A stretch of DNA of 64,000 nucleotides, from positions 4,986,001 to 5,050,000 of the forward strand of contig NZ_CP067420.1 of assembly GCF_016653635.2 (NCBI RefSeq), read 5' to 3'. The translations under genes were made by a program, and so were the position numbers. This document shows positions 17,799-26,917 of this stretch, piece by piece; within the stretch, counting starts at the first letter, position 1; every line of letters begins with the position of its first letter. Source of the stretch: Skermanella sp. TT6. Its GTDB lineage: Bacteria; Pseudomonadota; Alphaproteobacteria; Azospirillales; Azospirillaceae. The notes below the pieces were generated by a model. It ran no database searches, had not been told where the DNA came from, and saw only the letters and a list, made by a program, of their open reading frames with translations.

Positions 17799-20699
17799 CT
17801 ACGGCCCTCCCTCGGGTTCGCACAGGGCTTCCAGCTTCCGGCGGAGTTCATGGGACGCCACCGGCTTGTGCAGGAGGTCGAAGCCGCCGCGCTCGACCTC
17901 GTCGAGCAGTTCCTGCGTCGTGTCGCCGGTCAGGATGATCCCCGGGATGTCCGCCCCCGTGGCCGCCCGCAGCTTCCGGATCGCATCCGGCCCCTTGACC
18001 CCGTCGCCCAGGCGGTAATCGGCGACGATCAGGTCGGGCACCCCGTCGTCCGCCACCTGGCGCAGCGCGTCGCCCGGGTTCCGGGCCGACAGCACCCGGT
18101 AGCCCCAACTCTCCAGCAACAGCTTCAGCCCGATCAGGATCACCGGCTCGTCGTCGAGGATCAGGGCGAGCCCGCGCCCGCGGCGATCGTCGATGACCGG
18201 CGGCGCGGCCAGGGCCGCGGCGGCCGATGCGACCAGCGGCACGTCGATCGAGAAGCGCGAGCCGCGGCCCGGCGTCGAGGTCACCGAAACGGGATGGCCG
18301 AGCAGCCCGGCGAGCCGGCGCACGATGGCGAGCCCCAGCCCCAGGCCCTGGGCCTCCTCCGCGGCATCGCCGCCGTCGCCCGGGTTGATTCGGTGGAACT
18401 CCTCGAAGATGGACTCGGCCTGGTCGGCCGGGAAACCGATGCCGGTGTCCCGCACCTCGATGCGCAGGGTGTCCAGGTCGATCCGGCGGCAGCCGATCAG
18501 GATGCGCCCCCGTTCGGTATAGCGCAGCGCGTTTTCGATCAGGTTGCGCAGGATGCGTTCCAGCAGGACGGCGTCGGTCCGCACGGTGCTGTCCGACGGC
18601 ACCACCTTGAGCCGCAGTCCTTGCCGCTCGGCGCGGTGGGCGTATTCGGCCCCCAGGCGGCGGAGCAGATCGGCGACCGGCATGTCGGTCACCTGCGGCG
18701 TGATCACGCCGGCATCCAGCTTGGAAATGTCGAGCAGCCCGTCGAGCAGCAGCTTCAGGGCCTCGGTCGCCTGGTTGATGCTGCCGACCAGCGGCAGCAT
18801 CGGATGGCCGCGCAATCCATCGGCCAGCGCCGACCCCAGGAAGAACAGGGACTGCACGGGCTGGCGCAGGTCGTGGCTCGCGGCGGCCAGGAACTTCGAT
18901 TTGGCCAGGACGGCCCGCTCCGCCTCGGCCCGCGCGGCCACCGCCTCGTCGCGGGCGGCCTGGATCGCGGCGTCGGTCCGGCGGCGCAGGGTGATGTCGC
19001 GCATGAAGCCGGTGAAGAACCGCTGCCGCCCGTCCGACCATTCGGCGACCGACAGTTCAAGCGCGAAGACCGTGCCGTCCTTGCGCCGCCCCTCCAGGTC
19101 GCGCTTCCGCCCGATCACGTTGCGGTCGCTGCCGTGCCGGTAGTTCCAGATGTGGCCGTCATGGACCGCGGCGTCGCGGTCCTGCATCAGCACCGTGACG
19201 TTCCGGCCGATGACCTCCGCCGCGGCATGGCCGAACATGCGCTCGGCGGCCGGGTTGAAGGACTGGATGATCCCGGTATGGTCGATCACCACCATCCCGT
19301 CCACGGCGGTGTCGACGATCGCCCGGTAATGGGCCTCCGCCCGCTCGATGCACAGCTCCGTCTCGCGCCGCTCGGTGATGTCCTGGAAGGAGATCAGCAG
19401 GCCGTCCCGGCAGGGCAGGAGCCGGACCGACAGCCAGCGCGAGAGCGGAGCCGGATAGGCCTCGAAGCTGACCGGGACCTGGTCCGCGAGGGCCCGCGCG
19501 CATTCGGTCCGGAAGGTATCGGCCAGCGCCTCCGGCAGGGCCTCCAGCAGCGGCATGCCGACCAACTCCCGGTCGCCGCCCAGCAGGGTCCGGCACTGCA
19601 GGTTGGCGTAGGTGATCAGCCAGCCGCCGTCGACCTCGCAGATGCCGTCGGCGGTGCCTTCCAGGACAGCCGCCATCCGGTCGGCCGCCGCTTCCGCCCG
19701 TTCCCGCTCCTGCCGGCTGCGCTCCAGCGCGTCGGCCATGGCGTCGAAGGTCCTGCCCAGGGTCCCGAACTCGGACGTGTCGTCGCTGGCGAAGGCGCCC
19801 GCCCGGGCGTCGCCGGCACGCCACAGGTCGGCCGTGCGGGCCAGGGCCGCGACCGGGTGGAGGACGAGCCGGTAGGCCAGGGCCGCGGCGGCCGCCAGGG
19901 CGGCGAGCAGCCCGGCGCCGATCACCAGCGTCCGGTGCCGCATCACCTCGTCGAGGCGCTGGCGGATCTCCTCCGGGTCGATGCCGATGCCGATGCCGAC
20001 GAAAAGGCCCCGGACCGCGGCGGAGGGACGCACCGTCGCCATCACCTCCGGAGCGTCCGAACTCGGTGCCGCGGCGTGGGCCGACCGGACCGCCAGGATG
20101 GTCCCGGCGCGGTCGGTGACGATCAGGGAAACGCCGTCGGGCAGCGGGACCTCGTCGGGGACGGCGTTCCACCATGCGACGTCGAGCAGCACGGTCACGA
20201 CCCCGCCGGAATCCCCGGTATCGTCGACATAGCGCAGGGCGAACGGCAGGGCGCCGCCGCCGGCCGCCATGTCCGGCCGGATGAACTCGCCGACCACCAT
20301 CTCGTCGGTCTTCAGCGCCGCCATGATGTCGGACCGGTCGCCGATCGAGCGCCCGACCTGGTCCGGCCGGCTGGAGCAGAGCAGGACGCCCCGCCGGTCC
20401 GCGACCGAGATGGTCAGGTGGGGGGACAATCGCTGGACGGTCCTGTCCAGCAGGGCCTGGCATCCGGCCCGGTCGCCGGCCCTGACGGCATCGGTCGCGG
20501 CGACCAGGGCGGCGATCTGCCGGATGCCGTCGAAGACGCGCGCCTGCTCCCCCTGGACCCTGTCGAGCAGCCTCGACGCCTCTTCCCGGACGGCGGCCTC
20601 GGCCGAGTTCCGGGCTTCGTAGTCGGTGAAGATGCCGATTCCGACCCCGGGGACCAGGATGGACAGGAAGATCAGGATCAGGCGTGAGAGCAGGCTCAT
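17799..20699 (-). CDS. Hybrid sensor histidine kinase/response regulator
   Basis: The protein is 966 aa from ATG 20699. It has a membrane helix at residues 5-25, a Cache-like periplasmic sensor domain (about 30-250), a second helix (about 260-285), a HAMP-like segment, two PAS domains (about 345-460 and 465-590), HisKA with the phospho-acceptor in ASHDLRQPVQSL, an ATPase domain (NLIENALRY, DTGIGF, GLGLGLAIVRR) and a C-terminal receiver (LIVADYRLGDG). The frame is open to 20861, with alternative starts at 20819 and 20861; 20699 places the first helix at the N-terminus. A TTAA-N7-TTAA site (20851-20865) lies upstream. The HDLRQPVQ box and terminal receiver are typical of orphan hybrid kinases that pass phosphate to distant partners. 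Confidence 0.9.
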   Translation of the reverse strand: MSLLSRLILIFLSILVPGVGIGIFTDYEARNSAEAAVREEASRLLDRVQGEQARVFDGIRQIAALVAATDAVRAGDRAGCQALLDRTVQRLSPHLTISVADRRGVLLCSSRPDQVGRSIGDRSDIMAALKTDEMVVGEFIRPDMAAGGGALPFALRYVDDTGDSGGVVTVLLDVAWWNAVPDEVPLPDGVSLIVTDRAGTILAVRSAHAAAPSSDAPEVMATVRPSAAVRGLFVGIGIGIDPEEIRQRLDEVMRHRTLVIGAGLLAALAAAAALAYRLVLHPVAALARTADLWRAGDARAGAFASDDTSEFGTLGRTFDAMADALERSRQERERAEAAADRMAAVLEGTADGICEVDGGWLITYANLQCRTLLGGDRELVGMPLLEALPEALADTFRTECARALADQVPVSFEAYPAPLSRWLSVRLLPCRDGLLISFQDITERRETELCIERAEAHYRAIVDTAVDGMVVIDHTGIIQSFNPAAERMFGHAAAEVIGRNVTVLMQDRDAAVHDGHIWNYRHGSDRNVIGRKRDLEGRRKDGTVFALELSVAEWSDGRQRFFTGFMRDITLRRRTDAAIQAARDEAVAARAEAERAVLAKSKFLAAASHDLRQPVQSLFFLGSALADGLRGHPMLPLVGSINQATEALKLLLDGLLDISKLDAGVITPQVTDMPVADLLRRLGAEYAHRAERQGLRLKVVPSDSTVRTDAVLLERILRNLIENALRYTERGRILIGCRRIDLDTLRIEVRDTGIGFPADQAESIFEEFHRINPGDGGDAAEEAQGLGLGLAIVRRLAGLLGHPVSVTSTPGRGSRFSIDVPLVASAAAALAAPPVIDDRRGRGLALILDDEPVILIGLKLLLESWGYRVLSARNPGDALRQVADDGVPDLIVADYRLGDGVKGPDAIRKLRAATGADIPGIILTGDTTQELLDEVERGGFDLLHKPVASHELRRKLEALCEPEGGP

Positions 20700-20850
20700 C
20701 TGGACGCGCCGCGGCCAATCGGCTGTTGAAGGGCGCGAGGCGCCGTTGTTTGGTGGATTGCGCCGCCGGTTCGAGTCTGCCTGTCCCCCAGGGAGGAGAC
20801 GGAAGGGTCGTTTCGGCATCGCTACGGATCCGAAGACTCGGCCATCATGG

Positions 20851-20865
20851 TTAAAATACATTTAA
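20851..20865. promoter_or_regulatory. CtrA-type site TTAA-N7-TTAA upstream of the hybrid kinase
   Basis: The sequence reads TTAA-AATACAT-TTAA. This is the full CtrA recognition pattern known from alphaproteobacteria, and such AT-rich words are rare in this GC-rich window. It lies 152 bp upstream of ATG 20699 (32 bp upstream of ATG 20819). If the earliest frame start (20861) were used, the site would overlap the start codon, which argues for a later start. Confidence 0.45.
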
Positions 20866-20879
20866 TTCAATCCGGAGCG

Positions 20880-21206
20880 TCAGCGCCCCGGCACCGCGCC
20901 GGATCGTCTGCGGACCGGCGCCGCGTGCCAGACCCCGAGGCATTCCTCCGCCGTCGCGGCCGACCCGATGCAGCGCGTGCCGCCTTCCCTGAACCACAGC
21001 CGGTAGCGGCCGCCCGCGTCGCGCTCGAAGATGAAGACGGGATCCTCGATCCCCGGCAGCGAGATCAGCAGCCTGTCATGGTGCCGGCCGGTCTGGCGGG
21101 CGACCGCCGCCCAGGCGCCCCGTGAGCATTTGGGCAGCGCGATCCGGTAGAAGGCGACCAGATCGGCGGGCGTGAAGCGGCAGGCGGGAAACGGGATCAC
21201 AGTCAT
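20880..21206 (-). CDS. Small orphan protein, paralogue of the gene at 50299
   Basis: This 108 aa protein belongs to no family I recognise. Its core is RFTPADL-FY-IA-P, then RG-WA-V-RQT, PVF-FERD, LWF and ECL-W. About half of some 92 aligned residues are identical to the 109 aa protein at 50299-50628, so the two are clear paralogues. The composition suggests a compact soluble alpha/beta protein; there is no signal peptide or membrane segment. The frame is open upstream to 21317, but ATG 21206 (MTVIPF) has AGGAG at ideal spacing and matches the start of the paralogue (MTVVAF). It sits between a hybrid kinase and a CDF exporter with its own upstream region. The function is unknown. Confidence 0.75.
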   Translation of the reverse strand: MTVIPFPACRFTPADLVAFYRIALPKCSRGAWAAVARQTGRHHDRLLISLPGIEDPVFIFERDAGGRYRLWFREGGTRCIGSAATAEECLGVWHAAPVRRRSGAVPGR

Positions 21207-21385
21207 CGCGGCGCTCCTGGCTTTCCTGGTGCCCTTCGACTTCCGATGGAAATCCAAGGGGTGAGGACTGGCGGGAGAGTGGCCCCGGAACGGGAACCGC
21301 GCTGTGAAATGGATCACTACACGTTGACGCCCCTTGATTTTTTTTCAGTCGACGGTTTTTCGGGCGCGGCGCCGGCCCGGGCCGC

Positions 21386-22336
21386 TCAGGCGAAGGTCCT
21401 GCCCCGGCAGGGCTCCACCTGGCACGGGTCCCGCTCCAGCTGGATCGTCGAATGCTCGATGTCGAAGCGGTGCGCCAGTTCCTGGCGGAGCCGGCGAAGC
21501 ACCTCGTCGTGGTCGGCGCCGGCGGCGAGGCTGGCGTGGAAGGTGATCAGCGGACGGTCGGGCGTCAGCGACCAGGCATGGACATGGTGGACGTCCGCCA
21601 CGCCGGGGACCGCGTCGGCCAGCTCGCGGCTGAGCCGGTCGATGTCCAGCCCTTCCGGCGTTCCCTCCATCAGCACGTGCCAGGACCGGGCGACCAGAGC
21701 CCAGGCGCTGCGGAGGATCAGCAGGGCCACCAGGACCGACAGGATCGGGTCGATGGGCGTCCAGCCGGTCCAGAGGATGACGCCGGCCGCCACGATGGCC
21801 GCGACCGACCCGAGCAGGTCGCCCAGGACATGGAGCGCCGCCCCCCTCATGTTGAGGTTCCGCTGGTCGCCGCCGTGCAGGATCAGGAACGCGGCGACGT
21901 TGACCGCCAGGCCGGCCGCGGCGATGGCGAGCATGGTGGTGCCCATGACGGGAACGGGATCCAGCAGCCGCTCTGCCGCCTCCAGGACGATCCAGGCGGC
22001 TACCGCGATCAGCGTGGCGCCGTTGATCAGGGCGGCCAGCACCTGGAACCGGTGCTGCCCGTAGGACCGGTCCGCCGTGGCCGGCCGCCGGCCGACCCTG
22101 AAGGCGTACCAGGACAGGGCCAGCGCCGCCGTGTCGGTCAGCATGTGCCCGGCATCGGCGAGCAGGGCGAGCGAGCCGGCCAGGATGCCGCCGGCCGCCT
22201 CCACCACCATGAAGCTCCCGGTCAGCAGCAGGGCCAGCAGCAGGCGGCGCTCGTTATGCGAGTGGGAGTGGGCGTGGGCGTGGGCGTGGGCGTGGCCGTG
22301 CCCGCCGCCATGGTCGTGGTGAGAGTGGGAGCCCAT
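21386..22336 (-). CDS. Cation diffusion facilitator (zinc-type) exporter
   Basis: This 316 aa CDF antiporter has six membrane segments and a C-terminal cytoplasmic domain, and it should export Zn2+ (or Cd2+/Co2+) from the cytoplasm. The transport-site motifs are visible as ADAGHMLTD in TM2 and ALHVLGD in TM5, both HxxxD as in zinc-type members. The N-terminus is extremely His-rich (alternating His with Gly, Ala and Ser, about residues 3-27), a probable metal-binding tail encoded partly by a hexanucleotide repeat. ATG 22336 is preferred over TTG 22351 because GGAGGTG lies 8 bp upstream of it. It follows pheT on the same strand (75 bp) but is probably a separate unit. Confidence 0.93.
   Translation of the reverse strand: MGSHSHHDHGGGHGHAHAHAHAHSHSHNERRLLLALLLTGSFMVVEAAGGILAGSLALLADAGHMLTDTAALALSWYAFRVGRRPATADRSYGQHRFQVLAALINGATLIAVAAWIVLEAAERLLDPVPVMGTTMLAIAAAGLAVNVAAFLILHGGDQRNLNMRGAALHVLGDLLGSVAAIVAAGVILWTGWTPIDPILSVLVALLILRSAWALVARSWHVLMEGTPEGLDIDRLSRELADAVPGVADVHHVHAWSLTPDRPLITFHASLAAGADHDEVLRRLRQELAHRFDIEHSTIQLERDPCQVEPCRGRTFA
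22268..22297 (+). repeat. Five perfect GTGGGC hexamers inside the CDF gene
   Basis: Five tandem GTGGGC units (flanked by GTGGGA and GTGGCC) encode the alternating Ala-His tail of the CDF protein on the minus strand. In-frame slippage could change the number of His-Ala pairs without breaking the gene. Confidence 0.8.
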
Positions 22337-22411
22337 GCCCGGCACCTCCAAGGTTCAGGAGACCGCCGCCGGCGGCCTCCACCATTAAACCATGGACGGG
22401 ACCGGTTGTTG

Positions 22412-24817
22412 TCAACCGCGCAAAGTGCCGCCGGTCGCCTTCGACACCGCGGCGACCACCTTCGCGCCGACCGCATCGATCTCCGCCTCGGTCAGCGGCT
22501 TGCCGGTGGGCTGGATGGTGACCGTGATGGCGAGCGACTTGGTGCCGGGATCGATCCCCTGCCCCTGGTAGACGTCGAAGACCGACACGTCGGTGATCAG
22601 CCCCTTGTCCGCCCCCTTGGCCGCCCGGACCAGCTTCTCGGCCTCGACCGAGGCGTCGACCAGGAACGCGAAGTCGCGCTGGATCGGCTGGAACAGCGAC
22701 AGCCGCAGGAGAGGCTTGGCCGTCCCGCCTTTCTTCTTCGGCACCGGCACCGCGTCGAGCATCACCTCGAACGCCGCGACCGCGCCCTTGGCGCCCAGCG
22801 CGTCCAGCACTTCCGGATGCACCTCGCCGAACCGGGCGAGCACCGTCGGCCCGAGGCGCAGGACGCCGGAGCGGCCGGGGTGGTACCAGGCCGGCGCGTC
22901 GGTCGTGACCTGCAGGTTGCCCGTCGGGGCGCCTGCCGCCTCCAGCACCGCCAGGGCGTCGGCCTTGACGTCGAACGCGTCCACCGGGCGCTGCTTTTCC
23001 GCCCACTGGCGCGGCACCAGGGTTCCGGACCGGACGCCGGCGGCGACCGTGTCCTGCCCCTGCGGCGACGGGTCGCGGAAGACCGGGCCGACCTCGAACA
23101 GGCCGGTATCCGGATAGCCCCGGTCGGCGTTGCGGCCCACCGCCTGGATCAGGTTGGGCAGGATCGAGGGACGCATGACGTCCAGGTCCGAGCTGATCGG
23201 GTTCAGAAGCCGCAGCCCGTCCGTCACGCCGCCGAACAGATCCACGTGGGCGGACGACATGAAGGACCAGGTGACCGCCTCCGACAGGCCGCGCACGGCC
23301 AGCACGCGCCGGGCCATGGCCGTGCGCCTCTGCCGGGCGTTCAGGGCCGGCCGGGTGATCGCCGAGGTCCGCTCCAGCGGGATCGCGGGGATGTGCTCGT
23401 AGCCGTGGACGCGCAGCACCTCCTCGACCAGATCGGCCTCGCCGTGGATGTCGGCGCGCCAGCTCGGCGGCAGCACGGCCATCACGCCGTCCCCCCGCTC
23501 CGTCACGCCGAAGCCCAGCGCCTCCAGGATACGTACCTGTTCCGGTACCGGAACATCGACCCCGCCCAGCTCCAGGGTACGGCCGGGCCGCAGGGTCAGC
23601 TCGCGCCGCCAGGACGGCTCCGATCCGGCGACCACCAGCTCGCTGGCAGTGCCGCCGCAGATCTCCAGGATCAGCCGGGTCGCGATCTCGACGCCGGGGA
23701 TCACGAAGGCGGGATCGACGCCACGCTCGAACCGATAGCGGGCGTCGCTGTCGATCGACAGCCTGCGGCCGGTCTGGGCCGTGCGCACCGGGTCGAACAG
23801 CGCCGCCTCCAGGAACACGTCGGTCGTCGTCCCGGTGACGCCGGTGCCCTCGCCGCCCATGACGGCGCCCAGGCTGACCACGCCGCTGTCGTCGGCGATC
23901 ACGGTCATGCCTTCTTCCAGGGCGTATTCCTTGCCGTTCAGGGCCAGCAGCGTCTCCCCCGCGCGGGCCGGACGCACGGTCAGCCCGCCCCGCAGCTTGC
24001 CCGCGTCGAACACGTGCAGCGGACGCGCGATGTCGTGGGTCAGCAGGTTGGTGATGTCGACCAGCGCGGAGATCGGCCGGAGCCCGATGGACAGGAGCCG
24101 GTCCTGCAGCCAGCGCGGGCTCGGACCGTTCCTCACCCCGCGGATCAGGCGGCCGACGAACATCGGGCAGGCCTGCTCCTCCCCGGCCCCGAAATCGAGC
24201 GTGACGCCGATCGGGCTGGGAAAGGCGCCCGGCACCGGCGTGGTCTCCAGCGGCTTCAGCTCGCCCAGGCCGGCCGCGGCGAGGTCGCGGGCGATGCCGC
24301 GGACGCCGGCGCAGTCGGCCCGGTCCGGCGTCAGCGAGACGTCGATCAGGGGATCGTCCAGGCCGACTACCGAGGCGAAGGGGGCTCCCACCGGGGCATC
24401 CTCGGGCAGGTCGATGATGCCCTCATGGGCGTCCGACAGGCCCATTTCGCGCTCGGAACAGAGCATCCCGTTGGACTCGACGCCTCGGATGACGCCCTTC
24501 TTCAACTCCGCGCCGGTCGCCGGGATGACCGAGCCGGTCGGCGCGAAGACGCCCTTCATGCCCGTTCGGGCATTGGGAGCGCCGCAGACGACCTGGACCG
24601 TTTCGGATCCGGTATCGACCATGCAGACGCGCAGCTTGTCGGCGTCGGGGTGCTTCTCGGCGGAGACCACGTAGGCCACGCGGAAGGCTTCCAAACCCTT
24701 GGCGCGGTCGACGACCTCCTCGACCTCCAGGCCGAGGGATGTGAGCTTCGAAGAAATCGTCTCGACGTCGGCCCCGGTGTCCAGGTGGGCCTTCAGCCAG
24801 GAAAGGGTGAGCTTCAT
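22412..24817 (-). CDS. pheT: Phenylalanine-tRNA ligase beta subunit
   Basis: This 801 aa beta chain of the alpha2-beta2 phenylalanyl-tRNA synthetase has the full family layout. An N-terminal region leads to a tRNA-binding OB fold (about 40-150, with VVCGAPNAR), followed by B3/B4 editing domains, B5, the catalytic-like core (about 480-680) and the C-terminal FDX-ACB domain (LSLFQPIQRDFAFLVD onward). It edits mischarged Tyr and binds tRNAPhe. It starts 12 bp after the pheS stop and is co-transcribed with it. Confidence 0.97.
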   Translation of the reverse strand: MKLTLSWLKAHLDTGADVETISSKLTSLGLEVEEVVDRAKGLEAFRVAYVVSAEKHPDADKLRVCMVDTGSETVQVVCGAPNARTGMKGVFAPTGSVIPATGAELKKGVIRGVESNGMLCSEREMGLSDAHEGIIDLPEDAPVGAPFASVVGLDDPLIDVSLTPDRADCAGVRGIARDLAAAGLGELKPLETTPVPGAFPSPIGVTLDFGAGEEQACPMFVGRLIRGVRNGPSPRWLQDRLLSIGLRPISALVDITNLLTHDIARPLHVFDAGKLRGGLTVRPARAGETLLALNGKEYALEEGMTVIADDSGVVSLGAVMGGEGTGVTGTTTDVFLEAALFDPVRTAQTGRRLSIDSDARYRFERGVDPAFVIPGVEIATRLILEICGGTASELVVAGSEPSWRRELTLRPGRTLELGGVDVPVPEQVRILEALGFGVTERGDGVMAVLPPSWRADIHGEADLVEEVLRVHGYEHIPAIPLERTSAITRPALNARQRRTAMARRVLAVRGLSEAVTWSFMSSAHVDLFGGVTDGLRLLNPISSDLDVMRPSILPNLIQAVGRNADRGYPDTGLFEVGPVFRDPSPQGQDTVAAGVRSGTLVPRQWAEKQRPVDAFDVKADALAVLEAAGAPTGNLQVTTDAPAWYHPGRSGVLRLGPTVLARFGEVHPEVLDALGAKGAVAAFEVMLDAVPVPKKKGGTAKPLLRLSLFQPIQRDFAFLVDASVEAEKLVRAAKGADKGLITDVSVFDVYQGQGIDPGTKSLAITVTIQPTGKPLTEAEIDAVGAKVVAAVSKATGGTLRG

Positions 24818-24829
24818 CGTCGGCTGTCC

Positions 24830-25909
24830 TTATCGGTTCAGGCCCTGGGCCAGGGAAGGCACGTCGAGGGGCACGAAGCCGTAATGCTTCAGCCAGCGCA
24901 GGTCGGCCTCGAAGAAGGTGCGCAGGTCGGGGATGCCGTATTTCAGCATGGCGATGCGTTCGATGCCCATGCCGAAGGCGAAGCCCTGGTACTTGGTGCT
25001 GTCGATGCCGCAGTTCTCCAGCACGTTCGGATGCACCATGCCGCAGCCCAGGATCTCCAGCCAGTCGCCGAAGTTGCCGATCTTCAGTTCGCCGCCGCGG
25101 CGCAGGCAGCCGATGTCGACTTCCGCCGACGGCTCGGTGAAGGGGAAGAAGCTGGGCCTGAAGCGCAGCGGCAGGTCGTCCACGTCGAAGAACGCGCGGC
25201 AGAACTCGACCAAGCAGCCGCGGAGGTGCGCCATGCTGGTCTTCTCGTCCACGACCAGCCCCTCGACCTGATGGAACATCGGGGTGTGGGTCATGTCGTA
25301 ATCGGAACGATACGTGCGGCCGGGGATGATCACGCGGATCGGCGCCTTGTCGGCCAGCAGCGAGCGGACCTGCACCGGCGAGGTATGCGTGCGCAGGAGC
25401 ATGCGGCTGCCGTCGGTCGGACGGTCCGGCAGGTAGAAGGTGTCGTGCATGTCGCGCGCCGGATGGCCGGGCGGGAAGTTCAGCGCCGTGAAGTTATGGA
25501 AATCGTCCTCGATGTCCGGCCCTTCGGCGACCGAGAACCCCATGTCGGCGAAGATCGCGGTGAGCTCGTCGATGGTCTGGGTGATCGGATGGACGCGGCC
25601 CTGGGTCTCCGCCCGGACCGGCAGGGTGACGTCGATGCGTTCGGCATCCAGGCGCCGGGCGAGCTCCGCCTTGTGCAGCTCGGCCTTGCGGGCGTCCAGC
25701 ACCGCCCCGACCTCGTCCTTCAGGGCGTTCATCTGCTGGCCGCGTTCCTTGCGCTCCTCGGGGGACAGGGTGCGCATGTCGGCCATCAGGCCCGTGATGC
25801 GGCCCTTCTTGCCCAGTGCGGCGACGCGGACCTCTTCCAGCGCGGCCAGATCGGCGGCCTGGCTCACCGCCGTCAGCAATTCCGTCTTCAGCGCTTCGAG
25901 AGCGGACAT
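24830..25909 (-). CDS. pheS: Phenylalanine-tRNA ligase alpha subunit
   Basis: This 359 aa catalytic subunit charges tRNAPhe. It has an N-terminal coiled coil that contacts tRNA and a class II catalytic domain: motif 2 is [19 protein letters not shown], motif 3 is [22 protein letters not shown], and the active site includes [17 protein letters not shown] 25909 is preceded by GAGGAA. The frame is open a little further (25954), but that extension has no support. A terminator-like hairpin (25963-25991) lies between rplT and this gene, so pheST may be partly attenuated or have its own promoter. Confidence 0.97.
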   Translation of the reverse strand: MSALEALKTELLTAVSQAADLAALEEVRVAALGKKGRITGLMADMRTLSPEERKERGQQMNALKDEVGAVLDARKAELHKAELARRLDAERIDVTLPVRAETQGRVHPITQTIDELTAIFADMGFSVAEGPDIEDDFHNFTALNFPPGHPARDMHDTFYLPDRPTDGSRMLLRTHTSPVQVRSLLADKAPIRVIIPGRTYRSDYDMTHTPMFHQVEGLVVDEKTSMAHLRGCLVEFCRAFFDVDDLPLRFRPSFFPFTEPSAEVDIGCLRRGGELKIGNFGDWLEILGCGMVHPNVLENCGIDSTKYQGFAFGMGIERIAMLKYGIPDLRTFFEADLRWLKHYGFVPLDVPSLAQGLNR

Positions 25910-25962
25910 GGGTTCCTCGTCAAGGTTGGGCGCCGCCGGAAACGGGTGCGGCAAGCGCGAAA

Positions 25963-25991
25963 AGGGGGCCAGCCCAGCCGGGCGGCCCCCT
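25963..25991 (-). terminator. Intrinsic terminator or attenuator between rplT and pheS
   Basis: On the minus strand an 8-bp perfect stem (AGGGGGCC pairing with GGCCCCCT) with a 13-base loop runs directly into TTTT, the form of a Rho-independent terminator. It lies 53 bp after the rplT stop and 53 bp before the pheS start. I see no Phe-rich leader peptide and no T-box features, so a partial terminator is the simplest reading. Confidence 0.65.
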
Positions 25992-26044
25992 AGTCAATTG
26001 CCGTCGATCGCTCTGGCGCCCGCTTCGGCGGACGCCGGAAAAGA

Positions 26045-26410
26045 TCAAGCAGCCTGGGCGAGAGCGGCCTGGGCCTTGTCGACCAGGACCTTGAACGCTT
26101 CCGGCTCGCGCGCGGCGATGTCGGCCAGGACCTTGCGGTCCACGTCGATGCCGGCCCGCTTGATGCCGTTCATGAAGCGCGAGTAGGTCAGGCCGTGCTG
26201 ACGGACGCCGGCGTTGATACGCTGGATCCACAGGCCCCGGAACTCGCGCTTCTTGTTGCGGCGGTCGCGGTAGGCGTAACGGAGCGCCTTCTCGACCTTC
26301 TGGATCGCAATGCGGAAGCACTTGCTGGAACGGCCGCGATAGCCCTTGGCCAGCTTGAGGATCTTACGGTGACGGGCGTGGGTGGTTACGCCCCGCTTGA
26401 CACGTGCCAT
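26045..26410 (-). CDS. rplT: 50S ribosomal protein L20
   Basis: This 121 aa primary 23S rRNA-binding protein has the canonical sequence, starting [26 protein letters not shown], with the basic N-terminal arm followed by the globular domain ([17 protein letters not shown]). It starts 16 bp after rpmI, the normal rpmI-rplT pair. In other bacteria L20 represses this operon by binding its mRNA; whether the 5' leader here allows that is not clear from the sequence. Confidence 0.98.
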   Translation of the reverse strand: MARVKRGVTTHARHRKILKLAKGYRGRSSKCFRIAIQKVEKALRYAYRDRRNKKREFRGLWIQRINAGVRQHGLTYSRFMNGIKRAGIDVDRKVLADIAAREPEAFKVLVDKAQAALAQAA

Positions 26411-26426
26411 GGTTCAGCTCTCCCGA

Positions 26427-26627
26427 TCAGGCGTTGCGCAGGAAGTTCTTCAGGATGATCTCGCCATCCTGCGGCGCGAGCACCATGGTGCCGCGCGCGT
26501 TGCGCTTCATCTTCTGGGTACGCTTGACCATGCCGTGGCGCTTGCCGGCGGCCTGGGCCTTGACCCGGCCGGAGGCCGTCACCTTGAAGCGCTTCTTCGA
26601 ACCGCTATGGGTCTTCAACTTGGACAT
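26427..26627 (-). CDS. rpmI: 50S ribosomal protein L35
   Basis: This 66 aa protein matches L35 throughout ([35 protein letters not shown]). ATG 26627 has GGGAG upstream; the frame is open four codons further but that extension is unlikely. It is the first gene of rpmI-rplT-pheS-pheT. infC, which often precedes rpmI in bacteria, is not upstream here. Confidence 0.97.
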   Translation of the reverse strand: MSKLKTHSGSKKRFKVTASGRVKAQAAGKRHGMVKRTQKMKRNARGTMVLAPQDGEIILKNFLRNA

Positions 26628-26721
26628 TTCTGCTCCCAAGAACCTGGAGTGACATATCAGAGCGGTTGGGCATGTCCGTAGGGTCCACCGACCCGGCCTC
26701 GCCGCCCGAATGAGCCGTGGG

Positions 26722-26750
26722 TTATAGTGGGGCGCGCGGGCGAAAGCAAG
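26722..26750 (-). promoter_or_regulatory. Promoter of rpmI-rplT
   Basis: On the minus strand TTGCTT (26745-26750) and TATAAC (26722-26727) are separated by exactly 17 bp. Transcription would begin near 26715, leaving a leader of roughly 88 nt before rpmI. The leader holds a short GGGTC/GACCC hairpin. Confidence 0.6.
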
Positions 26751-26917
26751 CCGGCAGTGCGTCCGCGGTCACATCCTGGAAAACGTCCCGGCGGGTGGTC
26801 GCGGCTGCGCAGTCGGCCCACGCGAGGCGGGCGACGCGTTCCGCCGGCGACAGTGTTTCAGAACCCCCGGGGGCGGCCGGCGCCGGCAGTGGCTCGCGGA
26901 ACGTCACCGCTTCCCCG

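Noticed and set aside
21342-21349. A run of eight T on the plus strand as a terminator
   Set aside because: No plus-strand gene ends here and no good stem precedes it; on the minus strand it is a run of A, so it cannot end the CDF transcript.
21452-25993. A 1513-codon open frame on the plus strand
   Set aside because: It runs antisense to the CDF gene, pheT and pheS, and its low-complexity Arg/Gly/Ala/Gln/Asp-rich sequence is typical of antisense frames in GC-rich DNA.
26667-26689. GTAG followed by a GGGTC/GACCC hairpin in the rpmI leader as a REP element
   Set aside because: The stem is only 5 bp and it lies inside the leader of a ribosomal protein operon; it is better read as a leader hairpin.
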